Shown: positions 56,344 to 64,000 of the stretch, in pieces
Layout of the letters: each line of letters starts with the position of its first letter
Numbering within the stretch: the stretch's first letter is position 1
Source: Hirschia maritima DSM 19733
GTDB taxonomy: Bacteria > Pseudomonadota > Alphaproteobacteria > Caulobacterales > Hyphomonadaceae
DNA: 64,000 bases
Assembly: GCF_000378345.1 (NCBI RefSeq)
Contig: NZ_KB899544.1
Span: 124,001 to 188,000, forward strand
Reading direction: 5' to 3'
Made by a program: the position numbers and the translations under genes
The notes under the pieces: generated by a model
Told to the model about the DNA's origin: nothing
The model's input: only the letters and a program-made list of their open reading frames with translations
Database searches by the model: none

Positions 56344-57471
56344 TTATTGAAATTCTTCTGTGATAAATGGGGTGTGCTCTCCAAGTTTGGGGGCACCTTT
56401 AATGGATGTCAGTAATTGGTCGTCAAAACGAATAGGGCAGCGCGTTGTCTGGTAAGTGTCTCCATCGGAGCTGGAGACAGTTTGAAGCATATTAAGTGCC
56501 TTAAAGCCTTCATGAGCAATTAGGCGTTTCCAATCTAAAACTTCTGCACACCAGATATCTGCCGGTTCAAGAATAGATAGCCAATGTCTAGAAGTTTGAG
56601 TGCTTAGGTGACTTGCAATTATCAGCTTGATTTCATCTCGTTTTGCAAACCAGCTTGCAGGGTCTTCATATGAGAGGAGTGGGTCACAATCTAACAATTT
56701 TCCAAGAATTGGGATCGCACCCATAGCTAATGCGATATAACCATCTTGTGTTTTGTACAAACCATAAGGGGCTGCCACCAATGCATGGGCTGCGTTTTGA
56801 TCGCCGCGATCAATTGCTTCGCCATCTTGATAGTAAAGAGTGAGTGGCTCGAATTGGAAATCAAGCATTGCTTCCAGCATGCTGACTTCGACATGCATGG
56901 CTTCATCTGCCATGAGTGCTGCCAGTATGCCTTGAACCAGTTGAGCACCTGCCAGATTGTCAGCGATAGCTAACCCCATCGGCGTTGGGCCATCGCTATT
57001 GCCGCCAGTTAGATAAGTGGCACCTGATACTGCCTGCAGGAGGAGGTCTTGACCGGGTTTGTCTCTCCAAGGGCCTTCTGAGCCATATCCATTGATCTCG
57101 GCATAAATGACTTTCGGATTGATGGCTTTAAAGTTTTCGAAGTTTAGACCAAGACGGTCCATGACTCCCGGACGGAAATTGCTGACGACAATATCAACTT
57201 TAGCTGCAATCTTCTTGATCAGCTCTATGTCATTTGCATTTTTAAGATCAGCGCATAGGCTTTCTTTGCCGCGATTTATTGCTTGAAAAAAAGCTGAATT
57301 GTCTCCGATATTTAGGTGAGGTGCGTAAATGTTTCGTGTAATATCGCCTTTTTCGAAATGCTCAATTTTAATGATACGCGCGCCCAAGTCAGCAAGCCGC
57401 AAAGTGGCGGAAGGGCCTGATAAAAACTGAGAGAAGTCTAGAACAGTTAGTCCTTCTAGAGGTTTGATCAT
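56344..57471 (-). CDS. CaiB/BaiF family CoA-transferase (copy 1)
   Basis: A 375-residue class III CoA-transferase. [28 protein letters not shown] opens the fold. [18 protein letters not shown] and GYGSEGPW are family blocks, and Asp171 (AIADNLAG) is the acyl-anhydride-forming residue. It moves CoA from one carboxylate to another. It overlaps the second CoA-transferase gene by 4 bp, so the two are coupled and may form a heteromer. The acid substrate is unknown. Confidence 0.94.
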   Translation of the reverse strand: MIKPLEGLTVLDFSQFLSGPSATLRLADLGARIIKIEHFEKGDITRNIYAPHLNIGDNSAFFQAINRGKESLCADLKNANDIELIKKIAAKVDIVVSNFRPGVMDRLGLNFENFKAINPKVIYAEINGYGSEGPWRDKPGQDLLLQAVSGATYLTGGNSDGPTPMGLAIADNLAGAQLVQGILAALMADEAMHVEVSMLEAMLDFQFEPLTLYYQDGEAIDRGDQNAAHALVAAPYGLYKTQDGYIALAMGAIPILGKLLDCDPLLSYEDPASWFAKRDEIKLIIASHLSTQTSRHWLSILEPADIWCAEVLDWKRLIAHEGFKALNMLQTVSSSDGDTYQTTRCPIRFDDQLLTSIKGAPKLGEHTPFITEEFQ

Positions 57472-58613
57472 ATTCCCAGCTCCTCTAGCAAATAAGCATT
57501 CGCGCTACCAAGTCTTGGGGAGGCTTTATTAGATTTCAGTTTCTTGCCGTTTAATCGAATTGGGCATCTTGTCGTTTTGACGGACACTCCATTATCACGA
57601 GTGACGGTTTGTTCAATTTCAAGAATTTTATAAGTGTCTTCCTGAGTGAGCTGATCATAATCCAGCACAGGAGAACACCAGAAGTCTTTTGCTTCCATTA
57701 AATCAAGCCATTCACGTGTGGTGCGCGTTTTTAGGTGATTGGCAAGGGTGATTTTTATTTCGTCGCGCGCATTAAATTGCTCTTGCGGAGATCTATAAGT
57801 GTCCAATCCTTTGCAGCCAATAACTTCTCCTAGTGAGGTCAGGTTAGTCATTGAAATCGCAATGTGATTGTCGGCTGTTTCATATATACCATAAGGTGCG
57901 CCGATATAGGGGTGAGCATTTGAAACATTGGAACGCTGGGGAAGTTTTTCGCCGGTGTTGAGGAATGTTGTCAGGCCTTCAAACTGAAAGTCCGAAATGG
58001 ACTCCATCAGGCTGACATTAACCTTGCTTCCAACACCGTGACGTTTGCGTTTGACAAGTGCTGCTAAGAGACCTTGCGCGAGGTGTGTTCCACAGAGCAT
58101 GTCGGCAACTGCCACTCCAAACGGGGTAGGCGCTTTATCACTGTCATTGCTTACCCAAGTAAGTCCTGAAAGGGATTGAGCCAGAAGGTCTTGGCCGGGT
58201 TTGTTTTTCCATGGGCCCTCAGAGCCGTATCCACTCACTTCACCGTAAACAATGTCGGGTTTAATCTCTTTGATTGAAGCAAAGTCTAGCCCTAAGCGCT
58301 CCATAATCCCCGGTCGAAAATTGTGCGTGATTACATCAGCTTTTGCGATGAGTTTTTTGACAATATCTACATCATGAGAGCATTTTAGGTCTGCAGCGAA
58401 GCTTTCTTTATTCCTGTTTATCGTATGAAAAAGAACACTATCACCGTCTGCACGAAGATTTTTTGTAGCCAGCTGACGACAGGCATCCCCCCCTTTGGGG
58501 CGTTCAATTTTAATTACGCGCGCTCCCAGGTCAGCCAAACGTAGGCCCGCATACGGGCCCGCAAGATATTGACTAAATTCAAGAACGGTTATGCCTTCAA
58601 GAGGTAACCTCAT
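57468..58613 (-). CDS. CaiB/BaiF family CoA-transferase (copy 2)
   Basis: A 381-residue paralogue of the downstream CoA-transferase with the same blocks ([45 protein letters not shown]) and Asp171 (AVADMLCG). Both keep the catalytic Asp, so neither is an obviously dead subunit. It overlaps the upstream binding-protein gene by 4 bp and the downstream transferase by 4 bp. Tandem CaiB pairs are known as heteromeric CoA-transferases in some pathways, which may apply here. Confidence 0.94.
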   Translation of the reverse strand: MRLPLEGITVLEFSQYLAGPYAGLRLADLGARVIKIERPKGGDACRQLATKNLRADGDSVLFHTINRNKESFAADLKCSHDVDIVKKLIAKADVITHNFRPGIMERLGLDFASIKEIKPDIVYGEVSGYGSEGPWKNKPGQDLLAQSLSGLTWVSNDSDKAPTPFGVAVADMLCGTHLAQGLLAALVKRKRHGVGSKVNVSLMESISDFQFEGLTTFLNTGEKLPQRSNVSNAHPYIGAPYGIYETADNHIAISMTNLTSLGEVIGCKGLDTYRSPQEQFNARDEIKITLANHLKTRTTREWLDLMEAKDFWCSPVLDYDQLTQEDTYKILEIEQTVTRDNGVSVKTTRCPIRLNGKKLKSNKASPRLGSANAYLLEELGI

Positions 58614-59758
58614 AGTGTGATCTTTTTTGATTGAACATAAATATCGTTGAGTTTGTTTAGTAGGCTGGTTTCATTCCCGCCATTCATCAAGTAGTCCCTG
58701 ATGGGGGCACCTGCATTGTCTTGGAAATACATGTGACCGTGATAGCGTGGTCGTAAAAAGGCGCGCTCTAGAGCAGGCCGAGTATCAGTGAAGTAATTGT
58801 CAGTTTGCGCATTGCCCTCAGCAGCTTCCCAAGCGACTCTATGACCGGGCTGACCACCAAATTCGATAAAGAAACTTTTTTGCATGTCTGGATTGCCGAC
58901 ATACTCAGCATACTTTGCTGCAATCTCTTTATGTTTTGAGCGCGCCGAAATAGCCAGTCCCGTTCCTCCAAGTGTAGAACGACATCTGTCTGTACCTTCA
59001 AGAGAAACCATGTCTGAGAATTTGAGCAATTTACGTGCGTAGTTTGGTTTGGCGTAATTTGAATAGCCATAGGCAAACGGGCAGTAGGCAAACTCGTCCG
59101 TCAGTGTCATGGCTTCGTAGACTTGAATTGGATTCCAGTCGAAACAATTTTTATTCAGTTCAACCGACAGCTCGCGAAGCATATTAAGGGCTTTGATACC
59201 GATGTCTTCGCTTACAATATGTGTGTTGTTTACACATGGATCTTCACCCATTGTTGAACACAGCATGTAGAAATTCATCAATGTGTCTTGTGGAATAGAT
59301 GGCACTGCTACTTTGCCATGTTTGGCTAGCGATAGTAGGTCGCTCCAAGTTTGAGGAATACCAAGTCCCATTTCCTCAAGAAGATCCATACGGGAAGAAG
59401 CAACAGGTGTTGCAGCATCTATCGCCAGAGCCCATTGTTTTCCATCGTAACCATAACTCTCGTGGGAATGTCCCACTGAGTTATCAGCTTGATCTTGAAG
59501 AAATTCAGGGCTGAGCCAGTCGTTTAGAGGTTCAATAACGCCCGTTTTAGCTGCAAATCCAGCCCATGGGTGATCGATGACAAGAAGGTCGTATTTCTCT
59601 GCGAGCTGATCGATTGGTTCGTCGGCAAATGCCTGAAGAGAGCGCTTGTTCCAGCTGATACGAACATCAGGATTTAGCTCCTCAAAGCGTTGAGCTGTTG
59701 CCGTCATAGGGGTGTAGCCGCGAGTATGTCCCCAGGTGATACCTTTAAGTTCGATCAT
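58610..59758 (-). CDS. solute-binding-protein-like, no signal peptide
   Basis: A 382-residue protein of the family 1 extracellular solute-binding type ([61 protein letters not shown]). It begins directly with [15 protein letters not shown], a strand of the mature fold, with no signal peptide. No ABC permease or ATPase gene is near. It is the first gene of the CoA-transferase operon and overlaps the next by 4 bp. It may be a cytoplasmic ligand sensor, a carrier for the pathway's acid, or an enzyme on this fold. Function is not established. Confidence 0.88.
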   Translation of the reverse strand: MIELKGITWGHTRGYTPMTATAQRFEELNPDVRISWNKRSLQAFADEPIDQLAEKYDLLVIDHPWAGFAAKTGVIEPLNDWLSPEFLQDQADNSVGHSHESYGYDGKQWALAIDAATPVASSRMDLLEEMGLGIPQTWSDLLSLAKHGKVAVPSIPQDTLMNFYMLCSTMGEDPCVNNTHIVSEDIGIKALNMLRELSVELNKNCFDWNPIQVYEAMTLTDEFAYCPFAYGYSNYAKPNYARKLLKFSDMVSLEGTDRCRSTLGGTGLAISARSKHKEIAAKYAEYVGNPDMQKSFFIEFGGQPGHRVAWEAAEGNAQTDNYFTDTRPALERAFLRPRYHGHMYFQDNAGAPIRDYLMNGGNETSLLNKLNDIYVQSKKITL

Positions 59759-59810
59759 TAGATTGCTTTCATTTAAATATGAATGTTATCTTTCTATATA
59801 AATAATGTAT

Positions 59811-59822
59811 ATTGTAGACAAT
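59811..59822. promoter_or_regulatory. regulon palindrome (site 8, exact)
   Basis: ATTGTAGACAAT lies in the divergent gap between the binding-protein operon (52 bp away) and the IclR gene (70 bp away). It matches the agar-locus palindrome exactly in both half-sites, linking this operon to that regulon. IclR binding to it is the alternative. Confidence 0.65.
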
Positions 59823-59892
59823 AGTCAAATGTTAATTTAATTCGTCTGCCTTTATTGGGGAGTTGTTCTTCAATGGGAGATTGAGGTTCTAA

Positions 59893-60648
59893 ATGAATAA
59901 GTCAGTGAAATATTCTGCGCCTGCACTGGAAAAAGGGCTCGAAATTTTGGAGTTTTTGTCAGCAGAAAACTCACCTTTATCTCAATCTGAGATCGCGAAT
60001 GGCGTCAGCCGATCATCGAATGAAATATACAGAATGTTGGTGTCTCTAGAAAACAGAGGGTACATCATTCGTGATGATGTTTCGGGTAAATATAGTCTTT
60101 CTTTAAAGCTCTTCACATTGTCCCGCACGCATTCTCCTGTTGAACAATTGCGGTTTGCTGCACAAATACCGATGCTAGAGTTGGCGCAGCAAGTTGGCCA
60201 CGCTTGCCATTTAAGTGTTTTATATGATGGACAGTTATTGGTTGTTAGTCAGGTGAAAAGTCCGACACCAGTGTCTCTCTCTATTGCTGAAGGGACGCTC
60301 TTTCCATTGCTGTCGACAGTTTCTGGTCGCGTAATCCTCTCTCAACTGTCGCATAAGGAGCAGTTAAAGCACATCGTTAAAGTCACTGGATTGGAGGCGG
60401 CTGATCACGAAAACATGCTGAGCCAGCTGGAGAATGTCAAAAGCACAAAGAAACTGCTTTGCGAAAGCGAATTGACTTTGGGCGTTACCGATTGTGCTTC
60501 TTTTGTTGGTAAAACTGAATCTGGATTAGTGGCGGCGGTGGCTGTGTCAGCTTTATCTTCTGCTTTGATCAAAGACGTTGAGAAAGAGGCGCTCTTAAGC
60601 GCTGTTGAAGTCGCTGCTGAAAAAATAAATGTATCGCTTGGGCTTTGA
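59893..60648 (+). CDS. IclR family transcriptional regulator
   Basis: A 251-residue IclR-type regulator with an N-terminal winged HTH (PLSQSEIANGVSRSSNEIYRMLVSLENRGYIIRD) and a C-terminal ligand domain (LSVLYDGQLLVVSQV to GVTDCASFVGK). GAGG is present six bases before the ATG. It is divergent from the CoA-transferase operon and is the likely local regulator. IclR proteins respond to aromatic or short carboxylic acids, which fits CoA-dependent acid catabolism. Its stop and the convergent LacI stop are one base apart. Confidence 0.93.
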   Translation: MNKSVKYSAPALEKGLEILEFLSAENSPLSQSEIANGVSRSSNEIYRMLVSLENRGYIIRDDVSGKYSLSLKLFTLSRTHSPVEQLRFAAQIPMLELAQQVGHACHLSVLYDGQLLVVSQVKSPTPVSLSIAEGTLFPLLSTVSGRVILSQLSHKEQLKHIVKVTGLEAADHENMLSQLENVKSTKKLLCESELTLGVTDCASFVGKTESGLVAAVAVSALSSALIKDVEKEALLSAVEVAAEKINVSLGL

Positions 60649-60649
60649 T

Positions 60650-61645
60650 CTATCTCACGGTCAATGAAGCTGGATGTATATATGATTGAGGTCCGACTAT
60701 TTCGTCTTTTTGAAAGCCAGATAAAAGTTCAACAGCCGACTTTGCAAGTTGATCGAGTGGAAGTGAGATTGTGGATATGCCTCCACCAAGCCATCTGTAA
60801 AATGTAGAATCGCCATATCCGATAAAGGCGCGCTCTTTAAAAGAATAGCCGTCAGATTGAAGTAATGCGTTGAGTGCACCCAGTGAGATGTTGAAACCTC
60901 CACACAGTATTGCGGTGGTCTCTGGGGTGTTCTGCACGATGTCCAGTGCCGTTGTGTATCCGTAATCGAAGTTTGGTAGTCCAGTGAAGGTATTGACCTG
61001 TTCTGAGGGGACGCCGTGCTTTTTGATGGAGTTTTGGAAAAATTCCTGTCTGCGTTGACCTGAGGCCAAGCGATTATCTGCACCAATATAGGCAAACTTT
61101 TCATGCCCAAGGTTTACGAGGCGACTTATTGCAGCGTCAATTGCCGGCTCTTCGTTTATCAAAAGGTGGCAAGTCTCAGGCTGAGTATTTCTTGTCCTAA
61201 TAAACTGTACAATATTGAGGCCTGAATGATTGGGTTGATAGTTCGTTGGTGTTGGGCTTGGCACCATTATTACGCTGTGGGCTTGGGCTTCTTTTAGGAG
61301 TGTGAGGGCGCGTTCTTCCTTAGTGATATCGTCATGCGTTAGATGGATCAGCAGATTAATTTCTTTTTCATTACAGGCATTTGTAAGTGCATCTGCAAAA
61401 TGAGCATAAAATTCATTGCGGATATTGGGAACTAGAAGGCCCACGATCGCCGGTTTTTCTCCCCGCATGGTTAAAGCGGCAGTATTTTTGACGTAGCCTA
61501 ATTCTTTTGCGCGGTTGAGAATGCGGTCTCTTAGCTCGGGTTTCACATTCTGCTTTCCACTCAAGACGCGAGATACAGTCATGTGCGAAACGCCCAGATC
61601 CGCTGCAATTGTTTTGATAGTTACTTTTACGGGCAAGACGGACAT
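60650..61645 (-). CDS. LacI family transcriptional regulator
   Basis: About 331 residues: a LacI HTH (VTIKTIAADLGVSHMTVSRVLSGKQNVKPELR) with hinge and a periplasmic-binding-protein-like sensor (VGLLVPNIRNEFYAHFADAL onward). Start is uncertain: the ATG at 61645 gives the usual family N-terminus, but the ribosome site GAAGGA touches it; a GTG at 61690 adds 15 residues. It is divergent from the kinase/enolase operon, and a perfect palindrome of LacI type lies in the gap. A sugar or sugar phosphate is the expected effector. Confidence 0.92.
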   Translation of the reverse strand: MSVLPVKVTIKTIAADLGVSHMTVSRVLSGKQNVKPELRDRILNRAKELGYVKNTAALTMRGEKPAIVGLLVPNIRNEFYAHFADALTNACNEKEINLLIHLTHDDITKEERALTLLKEAQAHSVIMVPSPTPTNYQPNHSGLNIVQFIRTRNTQPETCHLLINEEPAIDAAISRLVNLGHEKFAYIGADNRLASGQRRQEFFQNSIKKHGVPSEQVNTFTGLPNFDYGYTTALDIVQNTPETTAILCGGFNISLGALNALLQSDGYSFKERAFIGYGDSTFYRWLGGGISTISLPLDQLAKSAVELLSGFQKDEIVGPQSYIHPASLTVR

Positions 61646-61683
61646 TCCTTCAGCTTGTTCATCAAAATAAGTCGAGAAAAGCC

Positions 61684-61713
61684 TTGACACAAGTCGAAAA
61701 TTTTATCTTATGT
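61684..61713 (+). promoter_or_regulatory. candidate promoter of kinase/enolase operon
   Basis: TTGACA at 61684-61689 and TTATGT at 61708-61713 are spaced by 18 bases. The -10 element overlaps the palindrome, so a bound repressor would block polymerase. Confidence 0.45.
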
Positions 61714-61725
61714 TCACGTGAACAT
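61710..61725. promoter_or_regulatory. LacI-type operator, perfect 16-bp palindrome
   Basis: ATGTTCACGTGAACAT is a perfect palindrome with the central CG typical of LacI family operators. It lies between the divergent LacI and kinase genes. Confidence 0.85.
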
Positions 61726-61748
61726 TTATAATTCGACTGGAGCCTAGC

Positions 61749-62750
61749 TTGAGTAGAGATCTTAAATCCTTGTGCGAAGAGCTAGTTGTTGAGCTGAAAC
61801 TTGGTCAACCATCAGACATTCAGGAAATCCGTCCGCTTACAGGTGGAGTTGCCTCTGATATCGCCTTGGTAGAGATAGGCGAGACCAAGTATTGCATGAA
61901 GTTTGCGCGTGAAAAGTTGCAAGTGGCTGAAGATTGGTTTGCCCCGCTTCATCGCAATGCGGCAGAATATGCGTGGTTGAAGTTTGCTTCCTCGGTATGT
62001 GAGGAGGGGGCTGTTGCGCTCTTTGGTCAATCAGAAGCATTAAATGGCTTTGCTATGGAATTTGTATCCGGAGAAAATGTATATCTCTGGAAAGATCACT
62101 TGCTTGATGGAATAGCAACCCCAGCAGATGCGGTCAGTGTCGCGCGTTGTTTGGGGCAGATACAGTCAGCATCGACCGCAGCCGACTTTGACCGCTCGAA
62201 GTTTGAAAATCAGGATGATTTTCGTGCCCTGCGTCTTGAGCCTTATTTGACATTTCTTGTTTCTAAACACCTCGATCTAAAGGCACTTATTACAGAAATA
62301 GAAACGACACTCTATGAAAGTTCAAAAGTGCTGGTGCATGGAGATGTCAGTCCTAAAAACATCATGTTCAAAAACGGTCAGCCGATATTGCTTGATGCAG
62401 AGTGCGCGACTTTAGGGGATGCGAGTTTTGACCCTGCTTTCTGCATGAATCATCTAATTTTAAAGGCAGCGTATTTGCCAGACCATACCGATGAAATGTT
62501 GGGACTAGTCGATGTGTTCTGGGGCGAGTATTCTTCCTGTATCGATTGGGAAGATGAGCAAGCGTTGGAGAAACGCATTTGTGCACTTTTGCCGATTTTG
62601 ATGTTGGCACGTGTCGATGGGAAATCGCCTGTAGAATATCTAAAACCCAAAGCTCAAGCACAAGTTCGGGCGTTGTCAATTTCCCTTATTCAAAATCCAA
62701 AATCTACAATTTCAGAATTCCTTTTGGAAGTGAAAAAAGGTCTAGTATGA
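61749..62750 (+). CDS. APH-fold small-molecule kinase
   Basis: A 333-residue phosphotransferase of the aminoglycoside/choline/methylthioribose kinase fold. KYCMKFA supplies the ATP-binding Lys, VLVHGDVSPKNIMF the catalytic Asp and Asn, and LDAECATLGDASFDPAF the metal-binding Asp. The start is a TTG with GGAG six bases upstream. The stop overlaps the enolase-like start (ATGA), so the two are coupled. The LacI operator suggests induction by a sugar or polyol. The phosphorylated product may be the substrate of the enolase paralogue; this is inference. Resistance function is unlikely in this setting. Confidence 0.9.
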   Translation: MSRDLKSLCEELVVELKLGQPSDIQEIRPLTGGVASDIALVEIGETKYCMKFAREKLQVAEDWFAPLHRNAAEYAWLKFASSVCEEGAVALFGQSEALNGFAMEFVSGENVYLWKDHLLDGIATPADAVSVARCLGQIQSASTAADFDRSKFENQDDFRALRLEPYLTFLVSKHLDLKALITEIETTLYESSKVLVHGDVSPKNIMFKNGQPILLDAECATLGDASFDPAFCMNHLILKAAYLPDHTDEMLGLVDVFWGEYSSCIDWEDEQALEKRICALLPILMLARVDGKSPVEYLKPKAQAQVRALSISLIQNPKSTISEFLLEVKKGLV

Positions 62751-64000
62751 GCTCTTCGATAATCAGCAAAGTTTTTGCACGTCGCGTGTGGGATTCTCGC
62801 GGTAATCCAACTGTTGAAACAGATATTTATCTCGCAAATGGTTCGATGGGGCGCGCAATAGCGCCTGCAGGTGCATCTCGCGGGACACGCGAAGCTGTCG
62901 ATCTTCGTGATGGTGGCGAGCATCTAGGCGGTATGGACGTGATGGGGGCTGTTCGTAATGTAAATGAAAAGCTAGCACCTTCATTGATTGGTATGGATGT
63001 TTTGGATCAAAAAGCGATTGATACGCAATTGATCGAGATTGACGGCACAAAACTAAAATCAGCGATCGGTGGCAATGCTATGATCGCAACATCATTGGCG
63101 ACACTTCACGCTGCAGCTGCTTTCAATGAAAAGCCTTTGTGGGCGCATGTTGCTAATGCTTATGACCGCAAGCCGACTATCCCATTGCCGGAAATTCAGA
63201 TTTTTGGTGGTGGCGCACATGCTGGTCGTCGCGTGGATGTGCAGGATTTCATGGTGATGGTGCCAGGTGCGTCGTCATTTGATGAAGCCATGGAGATTAC
63301 ATCCAATGTTTACCGCGCGGCGGGTAAAATTATGGAAGCGCGTGGTAACCTTGCAGGTGTTGCTGATGAAGGTGGATGGTGGCCAGTCTTCTCAAACAAT
63401 GAAGAAGCATTGGAAACACTGACACAAGCGATCGAAGATGCTGGCGAAGTTCCGGGTGAACGTGTGATTATTTCGCTCGATATCGCAGCTTCTGAGTTCG
63501 GAAACAAAGACGGCTATAAACTCGCTCTTGAAGATCGCGCTATTGATACAGACGGTATGATTGAGATCCTTGGCAAATGGATTGAGAAATATCCAATCGC
63601 ATCTATCGAAGACCCTCTTGCTGAGGATGATGTAGACGGGATCAAAGCTTTCACCAAAGCGTTCGGCGACAAAGTTCAGATCATTGGTGATGATTACCTG
63701 GTAACCAATGCTGATCTAGTTCGTGAAGCTGCCAAAGATAAAGCCTGTAACGCGGTGCTTGTGAAGGTGAATCAAGCAGGGACTGTATCTGAAGCAATCG
63801 ACACATTTGAAGCGGCTAATGAAGCAGGCTTCCGTTCTGTTGTGTCTGCCCGTTCGGGAGAAACTGAAGATGTGTCGATTACACATCTTTCAGTTGGTTT
63901 GGGGGCTGGTCAGCTAAAAGTGGGATCATTCACGCGCTCAGAGCGCATGGCGAAATGGAATGAGTGTATTCGCCTTCAGGAAGAAAAAGAAATTGGTGCT
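62747..64000 (+). CDS. enolase paralogue with altered active site (3' partial)
   Basis: The frame opens at the ATG overlapping the kinase stop and reads 418 codons to the window edge, nearly a full enolase. Compared with yeast enolase, the metal ligands (Asp246, Glu295, Asp320), Glu211 (ADEGGWWP), Lys345 (LVKVNQAGT), Arg374/Ser375 and Lys396 are kept. Two positions differ: the Glu168 site is Asp (VDVQDFM), and the His373 site is Ala (SARSGETED). His43 is also Arg. Retained phosphate-binding residues suggest a phosphorylated substrate, perhaps not 2-phosphoglycerate. It is coupled to an APH-fold kinase under a LacI regulator, unlike a housekeeping enolase. Confidence 0.9.
   Translation, partial: MSSSIISKVFARRVWDSRGNPTVETDIYLANGSMGRAIAPAGASRGTREAVDLRDGGEHLGGMDVMGAVRNVNEKLAPSLIGMDVLDQKAIDTQLIEIDGTKLKSAIGGNAMIATSLATLHAAAAFNEKPLWAHVANAYDRKPTIPLPEIQIFGGGAHAGRRVDVQDFMVMVPGASSFDEAMEITSNVYRAAGKIMEARGNLAGVADEGGWWPVFSNNEEALETLTQAIEDAGEVPGERVIISLDIAASEFGNKDGYKLALEDRAIDTDGMIEILGKWIEKYPIASIEDPLAEDDVDGIKAFTKAFGDKVQIIGDDYLVTNADLVREAAKDKACNAVLVKVNQAGTVSEAIDTFEAANEAGFRSVVSARSGETEDVSITHLSVGLGAGQLKVGSFTRSERMAKWNECIRLQEEKEIGA

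Noticed and set aside
54074-59758. Complete carnitine CoA pathway (cai operon)
   Set aside because: CaiB-type transferases are present but no CaiC ligase, CaiA or CaiT genes; the family name does not show the substrate.
61749-62750. Aminoglycoside resistance gene
   Set aside because: The fold is shared with many metabolite kinases, and coupling to an enolase under a LacI operator points to metabolism.

Overview
The window most likely comes from the chromosome of a marine alphaproteobacterium of moderate GC content, probably in the Caulobacterales/Hyphomonadaceae group. This is inferred from a 1256-residue TonB-dependent receptor of the Xanthomonas/Caulobacter type, tryptophan-halogenase-like genes next to TonB and polysaccharide genes, and an agar-type sugar catabolic locus. 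The genus cannot be fixed from the sequence alone. No tRNA, rRNA, CRISPR array or insertion sequence was seen.

Region 1 (1-5.9 kb) is a plus-strand beta-oxidation operon: three acyl-CoA dehydrogenases (the first cut by the window edge), a MaoC hydratase, an SDR hydroxyacyl-CoA dehydrogenase and a thiolase, closed by a strong terminator. Region 2 (6.0-9.35 kb) is an iron-uptake pair, a TonB receptor plus a PepSY ferric-siderophore reductase, behind two Fur-box palindromes. Region 3 (9.4-21.2 kb) is a catabolic cluster: an NTF2-like protein, a FadH-like dienoyl-CoA reductase, an enoyl-CoA hydratase, a nitroreductase, two DUF2855 paralogues, a flavin monooxygenase-like protein, a ferredoxin reductase and a TetR regulator. 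Three copies of ATAAC-N3-GTTAT lie in its two divergent promoters. A Gfo/Idh/MocA oxidoreductase and a transaldolase-like enzyme sit inside this region.

Region 4 (21.2-54 kb) reads as an agar-type polysaccharide utilisation locus. It has two GH50-type beta-agarase lipoproteins, an S1 sulfatase, a large TonB receptor, a PhoD-like protein, an FG-GAP/UnbV lipoprotein, two halogenase-like flavoproteins and two MFS transporters. It also carries a nearly complete set of enzymes for 3,6-anhydro-L-galactose (aldehyde dehydrogenase, cycloisomerase, Zn-dehydrogenase, KduD-like SDR, KDG kinase, KDPG aldolase) and for galactose (mutarotase, SDR, lactonase, dehydratase). A GntR/FCD regulator is encoded in the middle. 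A palindrome ATTGT-NN-ACAAT recurs in front of almost every transcription unit here and is the probable regulon operator.

Region 5 (54-60.6 kb) is a tightly overlapping minus-strand operon: a solute-binding protein without signal peptide, two CaiB/BaiF CoA-transferases, an enoyl-CoA hydratase and an aldehyde dehydrogenase. It is divergent from an IclR regulator and carries the same ATTGT-NN-ACAAT palindrome. Region 6 (60.6-64 kb) has a LacI regulator divergent from a two-gene operon of an APH-fold kinase and an enolase paralogue with altered active-site residues, around a perfect 16-bp operator. The least explained parts are the kinase/enolase pair, the signal-less binding protein with CoA-transferases, and the DUF2855 regulon.
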